Below are positions 1 to 8,457 of a DNA stretch of 64,000 nt, in pieces. The translations under genes were made by a program, and so were the position numbers. The notes under the pieces were generated by a model. It was given only the letters and a program-made list of their open reading frames with translations, did not search any database and was not told where the DNA came from. The stretch spans positions 6,892,001 to 6,956,000 of the forward strand of contig NZ_CP120997.1 in assembly GCF_030719295.1 (NCBI RefSeq), in the 5' to 3' direction. The stretch comes from Streptomyces sp. Mut1 (lineage in GTDB: Bacteria; Actinomycetota; Actinomycetes; Streptomycetales; Streptomycetaceae). Position 1 is the stretch's first letter; the number at the start of each line of letters is the position of its first letter.

Positions 1-234
1 CCGACCCGTGGTGTGGACGTCGGCGCCCGTGCCGAGCTCTACGCCGTGATCCGCCGGCTGGCCGACGAAGGGCTCGCCGTCCTGCTCGTCTCCAGTGAGG
101 TCCCCGAAGTGCTGGGCCTGGCCGACCGGGTCCTCGTCCTGCGCGAGGGGCACGTCGTGCACACCGCGGACGCCACCGAACTCGACGAGCACCGCGTACT
201 CGATCTCGTGATGGAAGGGAGCCCGACGGCATGA
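1..234 (+). CDS. Sugar ABC transporter ATP-binding protein, C-terminal fragment (cut by window edge)
   Basis: Only the last 77 codons are present. They begin at PTRGVDVGA, the stretch just after the Walker B/D-loop of an ABC ATPase, and continue into [15 protein letters not shown]. This is the switch region of the second nucleotide-binding domain of RbsA/MglA-type double ATPases, where Glu replaces the usual His. The stop codon overlaps the start of the permease gene (ATGA), so the two are translationally coupled. By family it powers import of a monosaccharide or polyol across the cytoplasmic membrane. The substrate cannot be read from the fragment. Confidence 0.9.
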   Translation, partial: PTRGVDVGARAELYAVIRRLADEGLAVLLVSSEVPEVLGLADRVLVLREGHVVHTADATELDEHRVLDLVMEGSPTA

Positions 235-1268
235 CCCACCCAGCCCCCTCGGCGCGGCGGAGCGGACCCGACCGGGCCCCCGCCCCCGTGACCCTGAAGA
301 AATCCGGCCCCCCGCGCCCCCTCGGGCTGCGCGTGGACCTCCACACCCTGTCCCTGCTGGGCATCCTCGCCGTGCTCGTGGCCGTCGGCGGGATCACCGA
401 ACCCGAAGCCTTCCTGGACACCGGGAACCTCCAGCTCGTCCTGACCCAGGCGTCCGTGATCGGTGTCGTCACCGTCGGCATGACCTTCGTCATCACCTCG
501 GGCGGCATCGACCTCTCGGTCGGCGCCATGGTCGCGCTCGCCTCCGTCTGGGCGACGACCCTCGCCACCCAGGAGTACGGCTTCGCCGGCATCGTGTTCA
601 CCGCCGTACTCGTCGGCCTCGGCGTCGGTCTCGTCAACGGGGTGCTCATCGCCTACGGGCGGGTGGTGCCGTTCATCGCGACGCTGGCGATGCTCGCCTC
701 CGCGCGCGGTGTGGCCCTCATGATCACCGACGGGAAGACCCAGATCGTCACCGTCACCTCGGTCCTCGACCTCGGACTGCCCCGCTCCTACGTCCTCGGC
801 ATCCCGCCGCTGGTCCTGATCTTCGCCGCGGTCACCGTCGCCGGCTGGCTGCTGCTGAACCGTACGACTTTCGGCCGCCGCACCGTCGCCGTCGGCGGCA
901 ACGCCGAGGCCGCCCGGCTCGCGGGCATCGACGTCCGCAGGCAGCGGCTCTACCTCTACCTGCTGTCCGGGCTGTGCTGCGGCATCGCCGCCTTCATGCT
1001 GATCGTCCTCTCCGGCTCGGGCCAGAACACCAACGGCAACCTGTACGAACTCGACGCCATCGCCGCCGCGATCATCGGCGGCACCCTGCTCAGCGGCGGC
1101 AAGGGCACCATCGTCGGCTCCGTCCTGGGTGTCCTCGTCTTCACCACGATCACCAACATCTTCGCGCTCAACAACCTGCAGAGCGATGTGCAGCAGATCG
1201 CCAAGGGCGCGATCATCGTCGCCGCCGTCCTCGTCCAGGGCCGCACCTCGCCGCGCGCGGAGACCTGA
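231..1268 (+). CDS. Sugar ABC transporter permease, RbsC-type
   Basis: The product is 345 residues, usual for a BPD_transp_2 (RbsC/XylH/AraH) permease. A polar, proline-rich cytoplasmic N-terminus of about 40 residues is followed by eight or more hydrophobic segments. Family landmarks visible are [16 protein letters not shown] near residue 85 and [18 protein letters not shown] near 275, typical of the glycine-rich loops that contact the ATPase. The start overlaps the upstream ATPase stop by 4 nt, and the binding-protein gene follows after about 60 nt. Together they form a complete ribose-type importer. Substrate identity is inferred only as a monosaccharide or polyol. Confidence 0.93.
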   Translation: MTHPAPSARRSGPDRAPAPVTLKKSGPPRPLGLRVDLHTLSLLGILAVLVAVGGITEPEAFLDTGNLQLVLTQASVIGVVTVGMTFVITSGGIDLSVGAMVALASVWATTLATQEYGFAGIVFTAVLVGLGVGLVNGVLIAYGRVVPFIATLAMLASARGVALMITDGKTQIVTVTSVLDLGLPRSYVLGIPPLVLIFAAVTVAGWLLLNRTTFGRRTVAVGGNAEAARLAGIDVRRQRLYLYLLSGLCCGIAAFMLIVLSGSGQNTNGNLYELDAIAAAIIGGTLLSGGKGTIVGSVLGVLVFTTITNIFALNNLQSDVQQIAKGAIIVAAVLVQGRTSPRAET

Positions 1269-1332
1269 CCGGGCCGCGCCCCCGGCCCACGCCCCACCAC
1301 CGCTCACCCACCGGATGAAGGGTTCCACAGCC

Positions 1333-2373
1333 ATGCCACGAACCAGCCGCAGAGGACTGCTTTTCGGCACCGCAGCGGTTTCCGCCGGCGCCTTCCTGAC
1401 CGCCTGCACCAGCAACGAGCCCAAGGAGAAGAACACCGCCGCGACCAGCGGCGCGCCCGCCGCCGACGACCGGCCGGGCAAACCCGTCACCATCGGCTTC
1501 GCCGGACCGCAGGCCGACCACGGCTGGCTCAACGCCATCAACGAGAACGCCAGGTCCCGGGCGAAGAAGTACTCCGAAGTGACCCTGGAGACCACCGAGG
1601 GCTCCAACGACACCGCCGCCCAGATCGGCCAGGTCAAGACCCTCATCAACAAGAAGGTCGATGTCCTCGTCGTCCTCCCGGCCGACGGCAAGGCGCTCAC
1701 CCAGGTGGGCCTGGAGGCCATGCGGGCGGGCATTCCCGTCATCAACCTGGACCGGATCTTCGCCTCCCCGCAGGCCTACCGCTGCTGGGTCGGCGGCGAC
1801 AACTACGGCATGGGCCTCAACGCCGGTACGTACATCGGCGAACAGCTCAAGGACAAGCCGAACGCCAAGGTCGTGGAGCTGGCCGGGATCGACAACCTGG
1901 AGCTCACCAAGCAGCGCAGCGAGGGCTTCGCCGCCGCCCTGAAGAACTACCCCAACATCAAGCTGGTGGCCCGTCAGGCGGCCGATTTCACGGTCGAGTC
2001 GGGGCAGGCCAAGATGGCCCAGCTGCTCCAGGCGCAGAAGAAGTTCGACGCCCTGTGGAACCACGACGACGACCAGGGCGTGGGCGCGCTCCGCGCCATC
2101 CAGCAGGCCGGCCGCGACGAGTTCCTGATGGTCGGCGGCGCGGGCGCCAAGTCCGCCATGGACGCCATCAAGGCCGACAACACCGTGCTCAAGGCCACCG
2201 TCCTCTACCCGCCGACCATGGCGGCGTCGGCCATCGACCTGGCCCGCGCCCTCGGCCAGGGCAAGGGGGTGGCCGGCCTCGCCGAGCTGGAGATCCCGAC
2301 CAGCCTCACCCTGTACTCCGCCGTCGTCACCAAGGACAACGTCGACCAGTACCTGCCGACGGGCTTCAACTGA
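1333..2373 (+). CDS. Sugar-binding lipoprotein of the ABC importer (periplasmic-binding-protein-like)
   Basis: The chosen ATG gives 346 residues and has GAAGG about 11 nt upstream; an in-frame ATG at 1315 is possible but would swallow that site. The N-terminus has twin arginines (TSRRGLLFG) and then a lipobox, LTAC, so it is probably exported by Tat and lipid-anchored at the outer face of the membrane. The mature part looks like the RbsB/Peripla_BP_4 fold, with VTIGFAGPQADHGWL, VDVLVVLPADG and a hinge-proximal VGGAGAKSAMDAI. It follows the permease directly and should deliver the sugar to it. Confidence 0.92.
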   Translation: MPRTSRRGLLFGTAAVSAGAFLTACTSNEPKEKNTAATSGAPAADDRPGKPVTIGFAGPQADHGWLNAINENARSRAKKYSEVTLETTEGSNDTAAQIGQVKTLINKKVDVLVVLPADGKALTQVGLEAMRAGIPVINLDRIFASPQAYRCWVGGDNYGMGLNAGTYIGEQLKDKPNAKVVELAGIDNLELTKQRSEGFAAALKNYPNIKLVARQAADFTVESGQAKMAQLLQAQKKFDALWNHDDDQGVGALRAIQQAGRDEFLMVGGAGAKSAMDAIKADNTVLKATVLYPPTMAASAIDLARALGQGKGVAGLAELEIPTSLTLYSAVVTKDNVDQYLPTGFN

Positions 2374-2423
2374 GCCGCCCCGCGCCCGTATTCGCCGAAC
2401 CACCGACGAGGAGGAAGCCCCGG

Positions 2424-3632
2424 ATGGCCCGTAGGGATCAGACGCAGCAGGAGACGGCCGCGCCACCGCTCGGCATCGGCATGGTCGGGTACGCGTTCAT
2501 GGGCGCCGCCCACTCCCAGGGGTGGCGCACCGCGGGACACGTCTTCGACCTGCCGATGCGGCCGGTCCTCGCCGCGATCTGCGGCCGGGACCGCACGGCC
2601 GTCGAAGCCGCCGCAGGCCGGCACGGCTGGGCCGCCGCGGAGACCGACTGGCGCGCCCTGATCGCCCGCGACGACGTGCAGCTCGTCGACATCTGCACCC
2701 CCGGCGACAGCCACGCGGAGATCGCCGTCGCCGCCCTGGAGGCCGGCAAGCACGTGCTGTGCGAGAAGCCGCTCGCCAACACGGTCGACGAGGCGCTGGC
2801 CATGACGGCGGCGGCCGGGCGCGCCGCCGCGCTGGGCCGCACGGCGATGGTCGGCTTCAACTACCGCAGGGTGCCCGCCCTCGCCCACGCCCGCCGCCTC
2901 ATCGCCGACGGCCGTATCGGCACCCTGCGGCACATCCGCGCCGCCTACCTCCAGGACTGGCTGACCGACCCCGCGTCGCCGCTCACCTGGCGGCTGAAGA
3001 AGGAGCGCGCCGGCTCCGGCGCGCTCGGCGACCTCGGGGCCCACGTCGTGGACCTCGCGCAGTTCCTGGCGGGGGAGCCGCTGGTGGCGGTGTCGGCGGT
3101 GAGCGAGACCTTCGTACGCGAACGCCCCCTGCCCGCCGGGCCGTCCGGGGGCCTCGGCGGCGGGGGTGCGGCGGGGGGAACGGGCGCGGTGACGGTGGAC
3201 GACGCCGCCGTGTTCACCGGACGGCTCGCCTCCGGAGCCCTCGCCTCCTTCGAGGTGACCCGGATGGCGGCCGGCCGCAAGAACGCCCTGCGGCTGGAGA
3301 TCAACGGGGAGCGCGGCTCGCTCGCCTTCGACCTGGAACGGCTCAACGAACTGTCCTTCCACGACCACACCGAACCCGCCGCCACGGCAGGCTTCCGGCG
3401 GGTCCTCGTCACCGAGCCCGACCATCCCTACCTGGAGGCCTGGTGGCCGCCGGGCCACACCCTCGGCTACGAGCACACCTTCGTCCACCAGGCCCGCGAC
3501 GTCATCCGCACCATCGCCGAAGGGGCGCCGCCCGTGCCGTCGTTCGCCGACGGCCTCCAGGTGCAACGGGTGCTGGCCGCGGTCGAGGAGAGCGCCGCGA
3601 AGAACTCCGTCCTCACCCCCGTACCCCTCTAG
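2424..3632 (+). CDS. Gfo/Idh/MocA family NAD(P)-dependent oxidoreductase
   Basis: 402 residues. The start was placed at the ATG preceded by GAGGAGGAAG 9 nt upstream; open frame continues further 5' inside the binding-protein gene but is a shadow there. A Rossmann fold opens with GMVGYAFMGAAH. The family signature CEKPLAN lies near residue 112 and the substrate-domain motif GDLGAHVVD near residue 200, with the conserved Asp and His. A glycine-rich insertion at about residues 237-255 is unusual and looks like a flexible loop. Likely oxidises a sugar or inositol delivered by the upstream importer, with the downstream isomerase as pathway partner. Confidence 0.92.
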   Translation: MARRDQTQQETAAPPLGIGMVGYAFMGAAHSQGWRTAGHVFDLPMRPVLAAICGRDRTAVEAAAGRHGWAAAETDWRALIARDDVQLVDICTPGDSHAEIAVAALEAGKHVLCEKPLANTVDEALAMTAAAGRAAALGRTAMVGFNYRRVPALAHARRLIADGRIGTLRHIRAAYLQDWLTDPASPLTWRLKKERAGSGALGDLGAHVVDLAQFLAGEPLVAVSAVSETFVRERPLPAGPSGGLGGGGAAGGTGAVTVDDAAVFTGRLASGALASFEVTRMAAGRKNALRLEINGERGSLAFDLERLNELSFHDHTEPAATAGFRRVLVTEPDHPYLEAWWPPGHTLGYEHTFVHQARDVIRTIAEGAPPVPSFADGLQVQRVLAAVEESAAKNSVLTPVPL

Positions 3633-3644
3633 GAGGCCGTCCGC

Positions 3645-4649
3645 ATGCCCCGTCCCTTCACCCTGTTCACCGGCCAGTGGGCAGACCTCCCCCTGGAGGA
3701 GGTCTGCCGGCACGCCCGCGACTTCGGCTACGACGGACTCGAACTCGCTTGCTGGGGCGACCACTTCGAGGTCGACAGGGCCCTCACCGAACCCGGCTAC
3801 CTGGAGGGCCGCCACCAACTGCTGGACAAGTACGGGCTCAAGTGCTGGGCCATCTCCAACCACCTCGTCGGCCAGGCCGTCTGCGACCACCCCATCGACG
3901 AACGCCATCAGGGCATCCTGCCCGCCCGCATCTGGGGCGACGGCGAGGCGGAGGGGGTGCGCCGCCGCGCCGCGCGGGAGATGTCCGACACCGCGCGGGC
4001 GGCCGCCGCCTTCGGCGTGGACACCGTCATCGGCTTCACCGGCTCCTCGATCTGGCACCTGGTTGCGATGTTCCCGCCGGTCCCGCCGCACATGATCGAG
4101 CGGGGTTACGAGGACTTCGCCGCACGCTGGAACCCGGTCCTCGACGTCTTCGACGCGGAGGGCGTGCGCTTCGCCCACGAGGTGCACCCCAGCGAGATCG
4201 CGTACGACTACTGGACCACGAAACGCGCCCTGGAGGCGGTGGACCACCGGCCGGCCTTCGGGCTGAACTTCGACCCGAGCCACTTCGTCTGGCAGGACCT
4301 GGACCCGGTCGGCTTCCTGTACGACTTCCGGGACCGGATCTACCACGTGGACTGCAAGGAGGCCCGCAAGCGGCTCGACGGACGCAACGGCAGGCTCGGC
4401 TCCCACCTGCCGTGGGGCGATCCGCGACGCGGCTGGGACTTCGTCTCGGCCGGACACGGGGACGTGCCCTGGGAGGACGTGTTCCGGATGCTGCGGTCCA
4501 TCGGCTACGAGGGCCCGGTCTCGGTGGAATGGGAGGACGCCGGCATGGACCGGCTGGCCGGGGCCCCGGAGGCGCTGGCGTCCCTGAAGCGGTTCGACTT
4601 CGACCCGCCGGGCGCGTCCTTCGACGCGGCGTTCGGCGGCAACGGCTGA
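3645..4649 (+). CDS. Sugar phosphate isomerase/epimerase (xylose-isomerase-like TIM barrel)
   Basis: 334 residues, starting 8 nt after a strong AGGAGG that overlaps the end of the oxidoreductase gene. The AP_endonuc_2-type barrel shows [17 protein letters not shown] near the N-terminus, [29 protein letters not shown] and VEWEDAG near the C-terminus. These Glu, Asp and His positions match the divalent-metal site of this superfamily. Tight linkage to a sugar importer and a Gfo/Idh dehydrogenase is the arrangement seen for inositol or rare-sugar degradation. No kinase, dehydratase or aldolase lies in the visible part, so the exact pathway stays open. Confidence 0.9.
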   Translation: MPRPFTLFTGQWADLPLEEVCRHARDFGYDGLELACWGDHFEVDRALTEPGYLEGRHQLLDKYGLKCWAISNHLVGQAVCDHPIDERHQGILPARIWGDGEAEGVRRRAAREMSDTARAAAAFGVDTVIGFTGSSIWHLVAMFPPVPPHMIERGYEDFAARWNPVLDVFDAEGVRFAHEVHPSEIAYDYWTTKRALEAVDHRPAFGLNFDPSHFVWQDLDPVGFLYDFRDRIYHVDCKEARKRLDGRNGRLGSHLPWGDPRRGWDFVSAGHGDVPWEDVFRMLRSIGYEGPVSVEWEDAGMDRLAGAPEALASLKRFDFDPPGASFDAAFGGNG

Positions 4650-4668
4650 ACCGGCCAAAGGCGCCCGC

Positions 4669-5973
4669 TCAGCCGATGCCCTGCCGGTCGGGGAACAGGG
4701 CGAACTCCCGCTCGGAGGCGTCCGGCACCGCGCGCTCCACCGCCTGCACCAGCAGGGCGCGGTGCCGGACCAGCGGGCCCTGCCGGTCCGGTGCGGCCAG
4801 CAGCATCAGGTCGTCGATCCCCGCCAGCAGCCGCCGCGTCACCTGCGGGGTGTCCGTCGCACACCGGCGTACCTCCTCGAAGGCCAGGTCCACCAGGTCC
4901 TCCCACCCCGGCACGTCCTGCACGAGCCGCACCACCCCCTTGCGGTCCCGGTGGTGCACCGTGCCCAGCGGCAGCCGCACGGTGGCCGCGAGCACCTGCA
5001 CGATCCGGTCCAGGCTCTGCACGGCGGTCGTCGGGTCGTTCACCGCCGCGGACAGCGCCCGCAGCGCGATGTCCGACAGCTGGCGCAGCCCGAACGCCAG
5101 ATCCTGATGGAGCGTGCGCTCGACGCCCACGGACACCGTGTACCGCAGCGCGTACCGGGCGGGCGGCGCCCCGCCGTGCACCGCGAGCACCGGCGTGCCC
5201 GGCACCACGAAGTCCCCGAGCCGGGGGATCAGCCGCAGCACGACGCCCTGGCGCCGGGCGGCCCGCACCAGTCGCGCCACATGGACATCCCGCAGCACCC
5301 CGGCCCGCCCCGTGTGCGCGATCCGCGCGGTCTCGTCGGGAAGCGCCCCGTCGCCGGGCCGCCCGGCGGGCATCCGGCCCAGGACCCGGAAGGTGTCCCG
5401 GGTGATGCGGTCGAGGACGGGCCCGATCTGCATCAGACGCAGAGTGGAACTCACGTACACGATGAACAGGAGCAGGCTGAGCGCGACGAGGACCGCGGTC
5501 AGCACGCTCTGCACGAACGGCAGGGACGTGACCCGGCGCGGATCGGTCTCGCTCTCGTAGGAGCTGAGGACCAGCAGCGAGAACACGAACGTCGCGAGGA
5601 AGACCGACAGCGTGAGCTTGCTGATCCGGCTCCGCACGAAGATCCGCACCACCCGGGGCGTGAGCTGCCCGCTCGCCATCTGCACGGCGACCAGCGAGAT
5701 GCTGAACACGACACCGATGAAGGTCATCATCGCCGAGCTGATCGTGACGACGATCTGCTTGGTGTCCTCGGCGACGGAGATCAGGTCCTGGAGCTCGTCG
5801 TACGCCCGCTCGTCACGCAGGTACGAGACGATCTCCTCGTCCAGCGCCGCCGCGGCGAACCAGAGCACGCACGCGCAGACCAGCGTCAGCGCCGGGGCGA
5901 ACCAGAACGTGTCGCGCAGGTGCTCACGCAGCGGTGACAGCGCGCGGGGCGGACGGGAGCGGCGATCACTCAT
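4669..5973 (-). CDS. DUF2254 family integral membrane protein
   Basis: 434 residues, convergent with the isomerase gene. Four hydrophobic segments occupy roughly the first 190 residues: a helix at about 22-48, then segments near 80-105, 120-142 and 155-180. A soluble C-terminal half follows, containing GLRQLSDIALRALSAAVNDPTTAVQSLDRI, quoted here only as landmark positions 290-320. This layout is typical of DUF2254 proteins of actinobacteria and proteobacteria, whose function is unknown. No neighbour suggests a role. Confidence 0.85.
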   Translation of the reverse strand: MSDRRSRPPRALSPLREHLRDTFWFAPALTLVCACVLWFAAAALDEEIVSYLRDERAYDELQDLISVAEDTKQIVVTISSAMMTFIGVVFSISLVAVQMASGQLTPRVVRIFVRSRISKLTLSVFLATFVFSLLVLSSYESETDPRRVTSLPFVQSVLTAVLVALSLLLFIVYVSSTLRLMQIGPVLDRITRDTFRVLGRMPAGRPGDGALPDETARIAHTGRAGVLRDVHVARLVRAARRQGVVLRLIPRLGDFVVPGTPVLAVHGGAPPARYALRYTVSVGVERTLHQDLAFGLRQLSDIALRALSAAVNDPTTAVQSLDRIVQVLAATVRLPLGTVHHRDRKGVVRLVQDVPGWEDLVDLAFEEVRRCATDTPQVTRRLLAGIDDLMLLAAPDRQGPLVRHRALLVQAVERAVPDASEREFALFPDRQGIG

Positions 5974-6230
5974 GCAGGCGAAAGTAACCCGCCCCGACCA
6001 CCGGCCGGTGGACCCCGCCGCCGACCCTCCGGCGCCACGTTCCGTGCGTGGTTCGCGACGGAGCGTACGTGAGCGGCCGATGCCCGGCGCGAAAGGCGTC
6101 CCCGGCGCCCCCGCACCGCGCTGACCAGGGCGGGGACGGCCGGATGGTCACCCGATACGCAGGTGAGAGGCACCCCGAACCCCTGGTATTGTTTTCTTTG
6201 TCGCCACGGGAGACCGCGGCGGATCACCTG

Positions 6231-6315
6231 GTCCGGGTGGCGGAATGGCAGACGCGCTAGCTTGAGGTGCTAGTGCCCTTTATCGGGCGTGGGGGTTCAA
6301 GTCCCCCCTCGGACA
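6231..6315 (+). tRNA. tRNA-Leu (anticodon GAG)
   Basis: A cloverleaf of 85 nt can be folded by eye. The acceptor arm GTCCGGG pairs with CTCGGAC (one G-U), with A as the discriminator base. The anticodon stem is CTAGC/GCTAG around loop TTGAGGT, giving anticodon GAG at 6264-6266. A long variable arm (GTGCCC...GGGC) is present as expected for leucine, and the T-arm carries GGTTCAAGTCC. CCA is not encoded. GAG reads CUC/CUU codons, the former very common in this genome. Confidence 0.95.
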
Positions 6316-6324
6316 CTCATCCAG

Positions 6325-6353
6325 TTCCCACGGTTCTTCGCGAACCGTGGGAA
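6325..6353 (+). terminator. Rho-independent terminator after tRNA-Leu
   Basis: A perfect 12-bp inverted repeat, TTCCCACGGTTC / GAACCGTGGGAA, with a 5-nt loop is followed by TTTCTGGTTT. It lies 9 nt beyond the tRNA and about 65 nt before the methyltransferase gene. Confidence 0.8.
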
Positions 6354-6419
6354 TTTCTGGTTTCCGGGGGCGGCCGACCGCCGCCGTCGGCGCCGCGATC
6401 ACCTCTGAAAGGACCCCCG

Positions 6420-7256
6420 GTGGCTGTGCAGCGGATCTCGACCCGCAACGCCCGCTTTCAGCAGTTCCAGACGCTGCTCACCAACCGGACCAAACGCGGG
6501 CGCGCCCGCGAGTTCCTCGTCCAGGGCGTCCGGCCGGTCACCATGGCCGTGGAGCACGGGTGGACGGTCCGCTCCCTGCTGTACGACGCGAGCCGTCCGC
6601 TGTCCCGCTGGGCCGAGGAGCTGATGCGCGGCGTGGCCACCGAACGCATCGCCATGGCCCCGGAACTGCTGTCCGAGCTCAGCGAGAAGACCGAGGGCGC
6701 CCCCGAGGTCCTGGCCGTGGTCGAGATGGCACCGGACGACCTGTCCCGGATCACGGTCGACGAGGACTTCCTCGGCCTGGTCTTCGACCGCCCGACGCAG
6801 CCGGGGAACATCGGGAGCATCGTGCGTTCCGCCGACGCCTTCGGCGCGCGCGGACTCGTCGTGACGGGCCACGCGGCGGACCCGTACGACCCGAAGGCGG
6901 TCCGTGCGACCACGGGCTCGTTCTTCGCGCTGCCCGTGGTCCGCACGCCCTCGCACCGCGAGGTCGCGCAGTGGCTGGACGGGGAACGCGAGCGGGGGCG
7001 GCCCGTGGTCGTCGTCGGCACCGACGAGCACGGGGAGTGCGAGGCCGCCGATTTCGATCTGACCCAGCCGGTGCTGCTGGTCATCGGCAACGAGACGGCG
7101 GGCCTCAGCGCGGCCTGGCGCGAGCGGTGCGACCACGTGATCAGCATCCCGATGACCGGTTCGGCCAGCTCCCTCAACGCCTCCAACGCCGCGTCGGTCG
7201 TCCTCTACGAGGCCCGCCGCCAGCGCCTCGCGAAGGAGCGCGGTCGGCACCTGTAG
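6420..7256 (+). CDS. SpoU/TrmH family RNA 2'-O-methyltransferase
   Basis: 278 residues from a GTG that has GAAAGGA 8 nt upstream; the open frame extends back across the tRNA, which rules out an earlier start. The N-terminus (STRNARFQQFQTLL, then KRGRAREFLVQGVRP) resembles an RNA-binding substrate domain. The C-terminal SPOUT knot shows its three motifs: RPTQPGNIGSIVRSADAFGA near residue 125, LVIGNETAGLS near 220 and MTGSASSLNASNAASV near 245. The conserved Asn, Arg, Glu and Ser-Leu-Asn residues are all present, so it should be an active SAM-dependent rRNA or tRNA ribose methylase. The exact target is not predictable. Confidence 0.93.
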   Translation: MAVQRISTRNARFQQFQTLLTNRTKRGRAREFLVQGVRPVTMAVEHGWTVRSLLYDASRPLSRWAEELMRGVATERIAMAPELLSELSEKTEGAPEVLAVVEMAPDDLSRITVDEDFLGLVFDRPTQPGNIGSIVRSADAFGARGLVVTGHAADPYDPKAVRATTGSFFALPVVRTPSHREVAQWLDGERERGRPVVVVGTDEHGECEAADFDLTQPVLLVIGNETAGLSAAWRERCDHVISIPMTGSASSLNASNAASVVLYEARRQRLAKERGRHL

Positions 7257-7281
7257 GTGCCGGACGCCGGGCCCCCGCCCG

Positions 7282-7908
7282 TCACTTCCGCGTCGCGTAC
7301 ACGATGAGGTTGTCCACGGGGTGCCCGTCGGCGTCGAACGCGCCGTCGCAGGTGACCAGCCGCAGGGCGCGGTCCGTGGTGTGCCCGTAGACCCGGGAGG
7401 TCGGGAAGGCGTTCTTGCTCGCCGTCTCACGGCCCGTGACCTCGAAGTGGATGTCGGTGCCCCGGCCGTCCCGGACCACGATGTCCGCGCCCTTCGCGAT
7501 CTTCTTCAGATCGTGGAAGACGGCCCGCCCGTACCGGGTGTCGTTGTGGCCGATGAGCACCGCGGCGCCGGGCTCGCCGGGCGCGGCGCTCCCGGTGTAC
7601 CAGCCGACCTTCATGCCCTTGTCGGCCGGCGGCACCTCGACCGTGCGGTCGGGGTTGAGACCGAGGCGCATCACCTCGCTGTCCACGCCGAGGGACGGTA
7701 CGGAGACGTGGACGGGCGGCCGGGCGGTGGCGCCGGCGTCGGCCGGGGCCGGGGAGGCCGGCGCTTTCGCGGCCGCCGCCGGGGACTTGGCCGCGGGCTC
7801 CCGCGACACGATGGTGGACGAGCAGCCGGTCAGGGCGACGAGCGCGGTGACGGCGAGACAGGCGGACACCGGCAGGGCGGTGCGGCGAACGGGGCGGTTA
7901 CGGGACAT
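7282..7908 (-). CDS. Class F sortase
   Basis: 208 residues. The N-terminus is a signal peptide with a lipobox-like LTGC near residue 28, followed by an Ala/Pro linker to about residue 62. The sortase barrel then shows the catalytic His in IGHNDTRYGRAVF, the Cys in LVTCDG and a basic residue near the C-terminus (VYATRK). Small actinobacterial class F sortases have this size and motif set. The upstream gene on the same strand encodes a small exported protein with a C-terminal membrane segment, a possible substrate. A strong hairpin separates the two genes, so they may be transcribed separately. Confidence 0.88.
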   Translation of the reverse strand: MSRNRPVRRTALPVSACLAVTALVALTGCSSTIVSREPAAKSPAAAAKAPASPAPADAGATARPPVHVSVPSLGVDSEVMRLGLNPDRTVEVPPADKGMKVGWYTGSAAPGEPGAAVLIGHNDTRYGRAVFHDLKKIAKGADIVVRDGRGTDIHFEVTGRETASKNAFPTSRVYGHTTDRALRLVTCDGAFDADGHPVDNLIVYATRK

Positions 7909-7936
7909 CGGAACGGGCTCCAGGGGTCGTACGAAC

Positions 7937-7974
7937 GGCAGTGGCGCCGCCCGGGGAAGGGCGGCGCCACTGCC
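7937..7974 (-). terminator. Strong hairpin between surface-protein gene and sortase gene
   Basis: A perfect 16-bp inverted repeat (GGCAGTGGCGCCGCCC and its complement) with loop GGGGAA lies 22 nt beyond the stop of the upstream gene. It lacks a T-run, as is usual for Streptomyces terminators, and could also act as an attenuator for the sortase gene. Confidence 0.7.
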
Positions 7975-7996
7975 TGCTCATCGGCTGCGGGACGGG

Positions 7997-8353
7997 TCAG
8001 CCGTCGCGGCGGGCGGTGCGGCGGCGCAGGACGACCGTGCCGGCGCCCGCGACGAGCAGCGCGGCCGCGGCGGCGGAGCCCGTCATGGCGCCGGTGTGGC
8101 CGCCCGAGGTGCCGGCCGGCTGCTCACCGGCCGCGACACCGCCGCGCGGCGCCTCGGAGGGCACCGCCGAAGGGGCTTCGGTCGGCTCGCCCGAGGGCAC
8201 GACGGACGGCTCGGCGGACGGCTCCGCCGGGGACTCGGTCCGCGCGGGCGAGGGGGTGGCGGAGTCGGCGAAGGCCGACGTGGCCGGTACGCACACCGCG
8301 CCGGCCACGACGGCGGCGAGGAGGGCGGTACGCAGGGACGTGCGCAGGGGCAT
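7997..8353 (-). CDS. Small exported, membrane- or wall-anchored protein; possible sortase substrate
   Basis: 118 residues from the ATG preceded by GGAG; a longer in-frame start at 8443 has no ribosome site and adds an Arg/Pro-rich leader. A signal peptide (TALLAAVVAGAVCVPATSAFA) is followed by about 55 residues rich in Pro, Ser and Glu. A C-terminal sorting-like tail comes next: GGHTGAMTG, a hydrophobic stretch, then RRRTARR. The LPxTG consensus is not present; only the TG is recognisable. It sits just upstream of a class F sortase on the same strand. Function unknown; wall anchoring is an inference from position and topology. Confidence 0.75.
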   Translation of the reverse strand: MPLRTSLRTALLAAVVAGAVCVPATSAFADSATPSPARTESPAEPSAEPSVVPSGEPTEAPSAVPSEAPRGGVAAGEQPAGTSGGHTGAMTGSAAAAALLVAGAGTVVLRRRTARRDG

Positions 8354-8457
8354 GGGCGAAGCTCCATTCCGAAACGGCCTCAGGAGCGGCCGCGGTGCGG
8401 GTGCGCACCGCGGCGCGAGGCGTACGGACAGGCTCGCGCCCACTTGTGAGGAAGCTG

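Noticed and set aside
6231..6353. tRNA-Leu as an integration site for a mobile element
   Set aside because: No integrase gene and no repeat of the tRNA 3' end were seen nearby; the following inverted repeat is an ordinary terminator.
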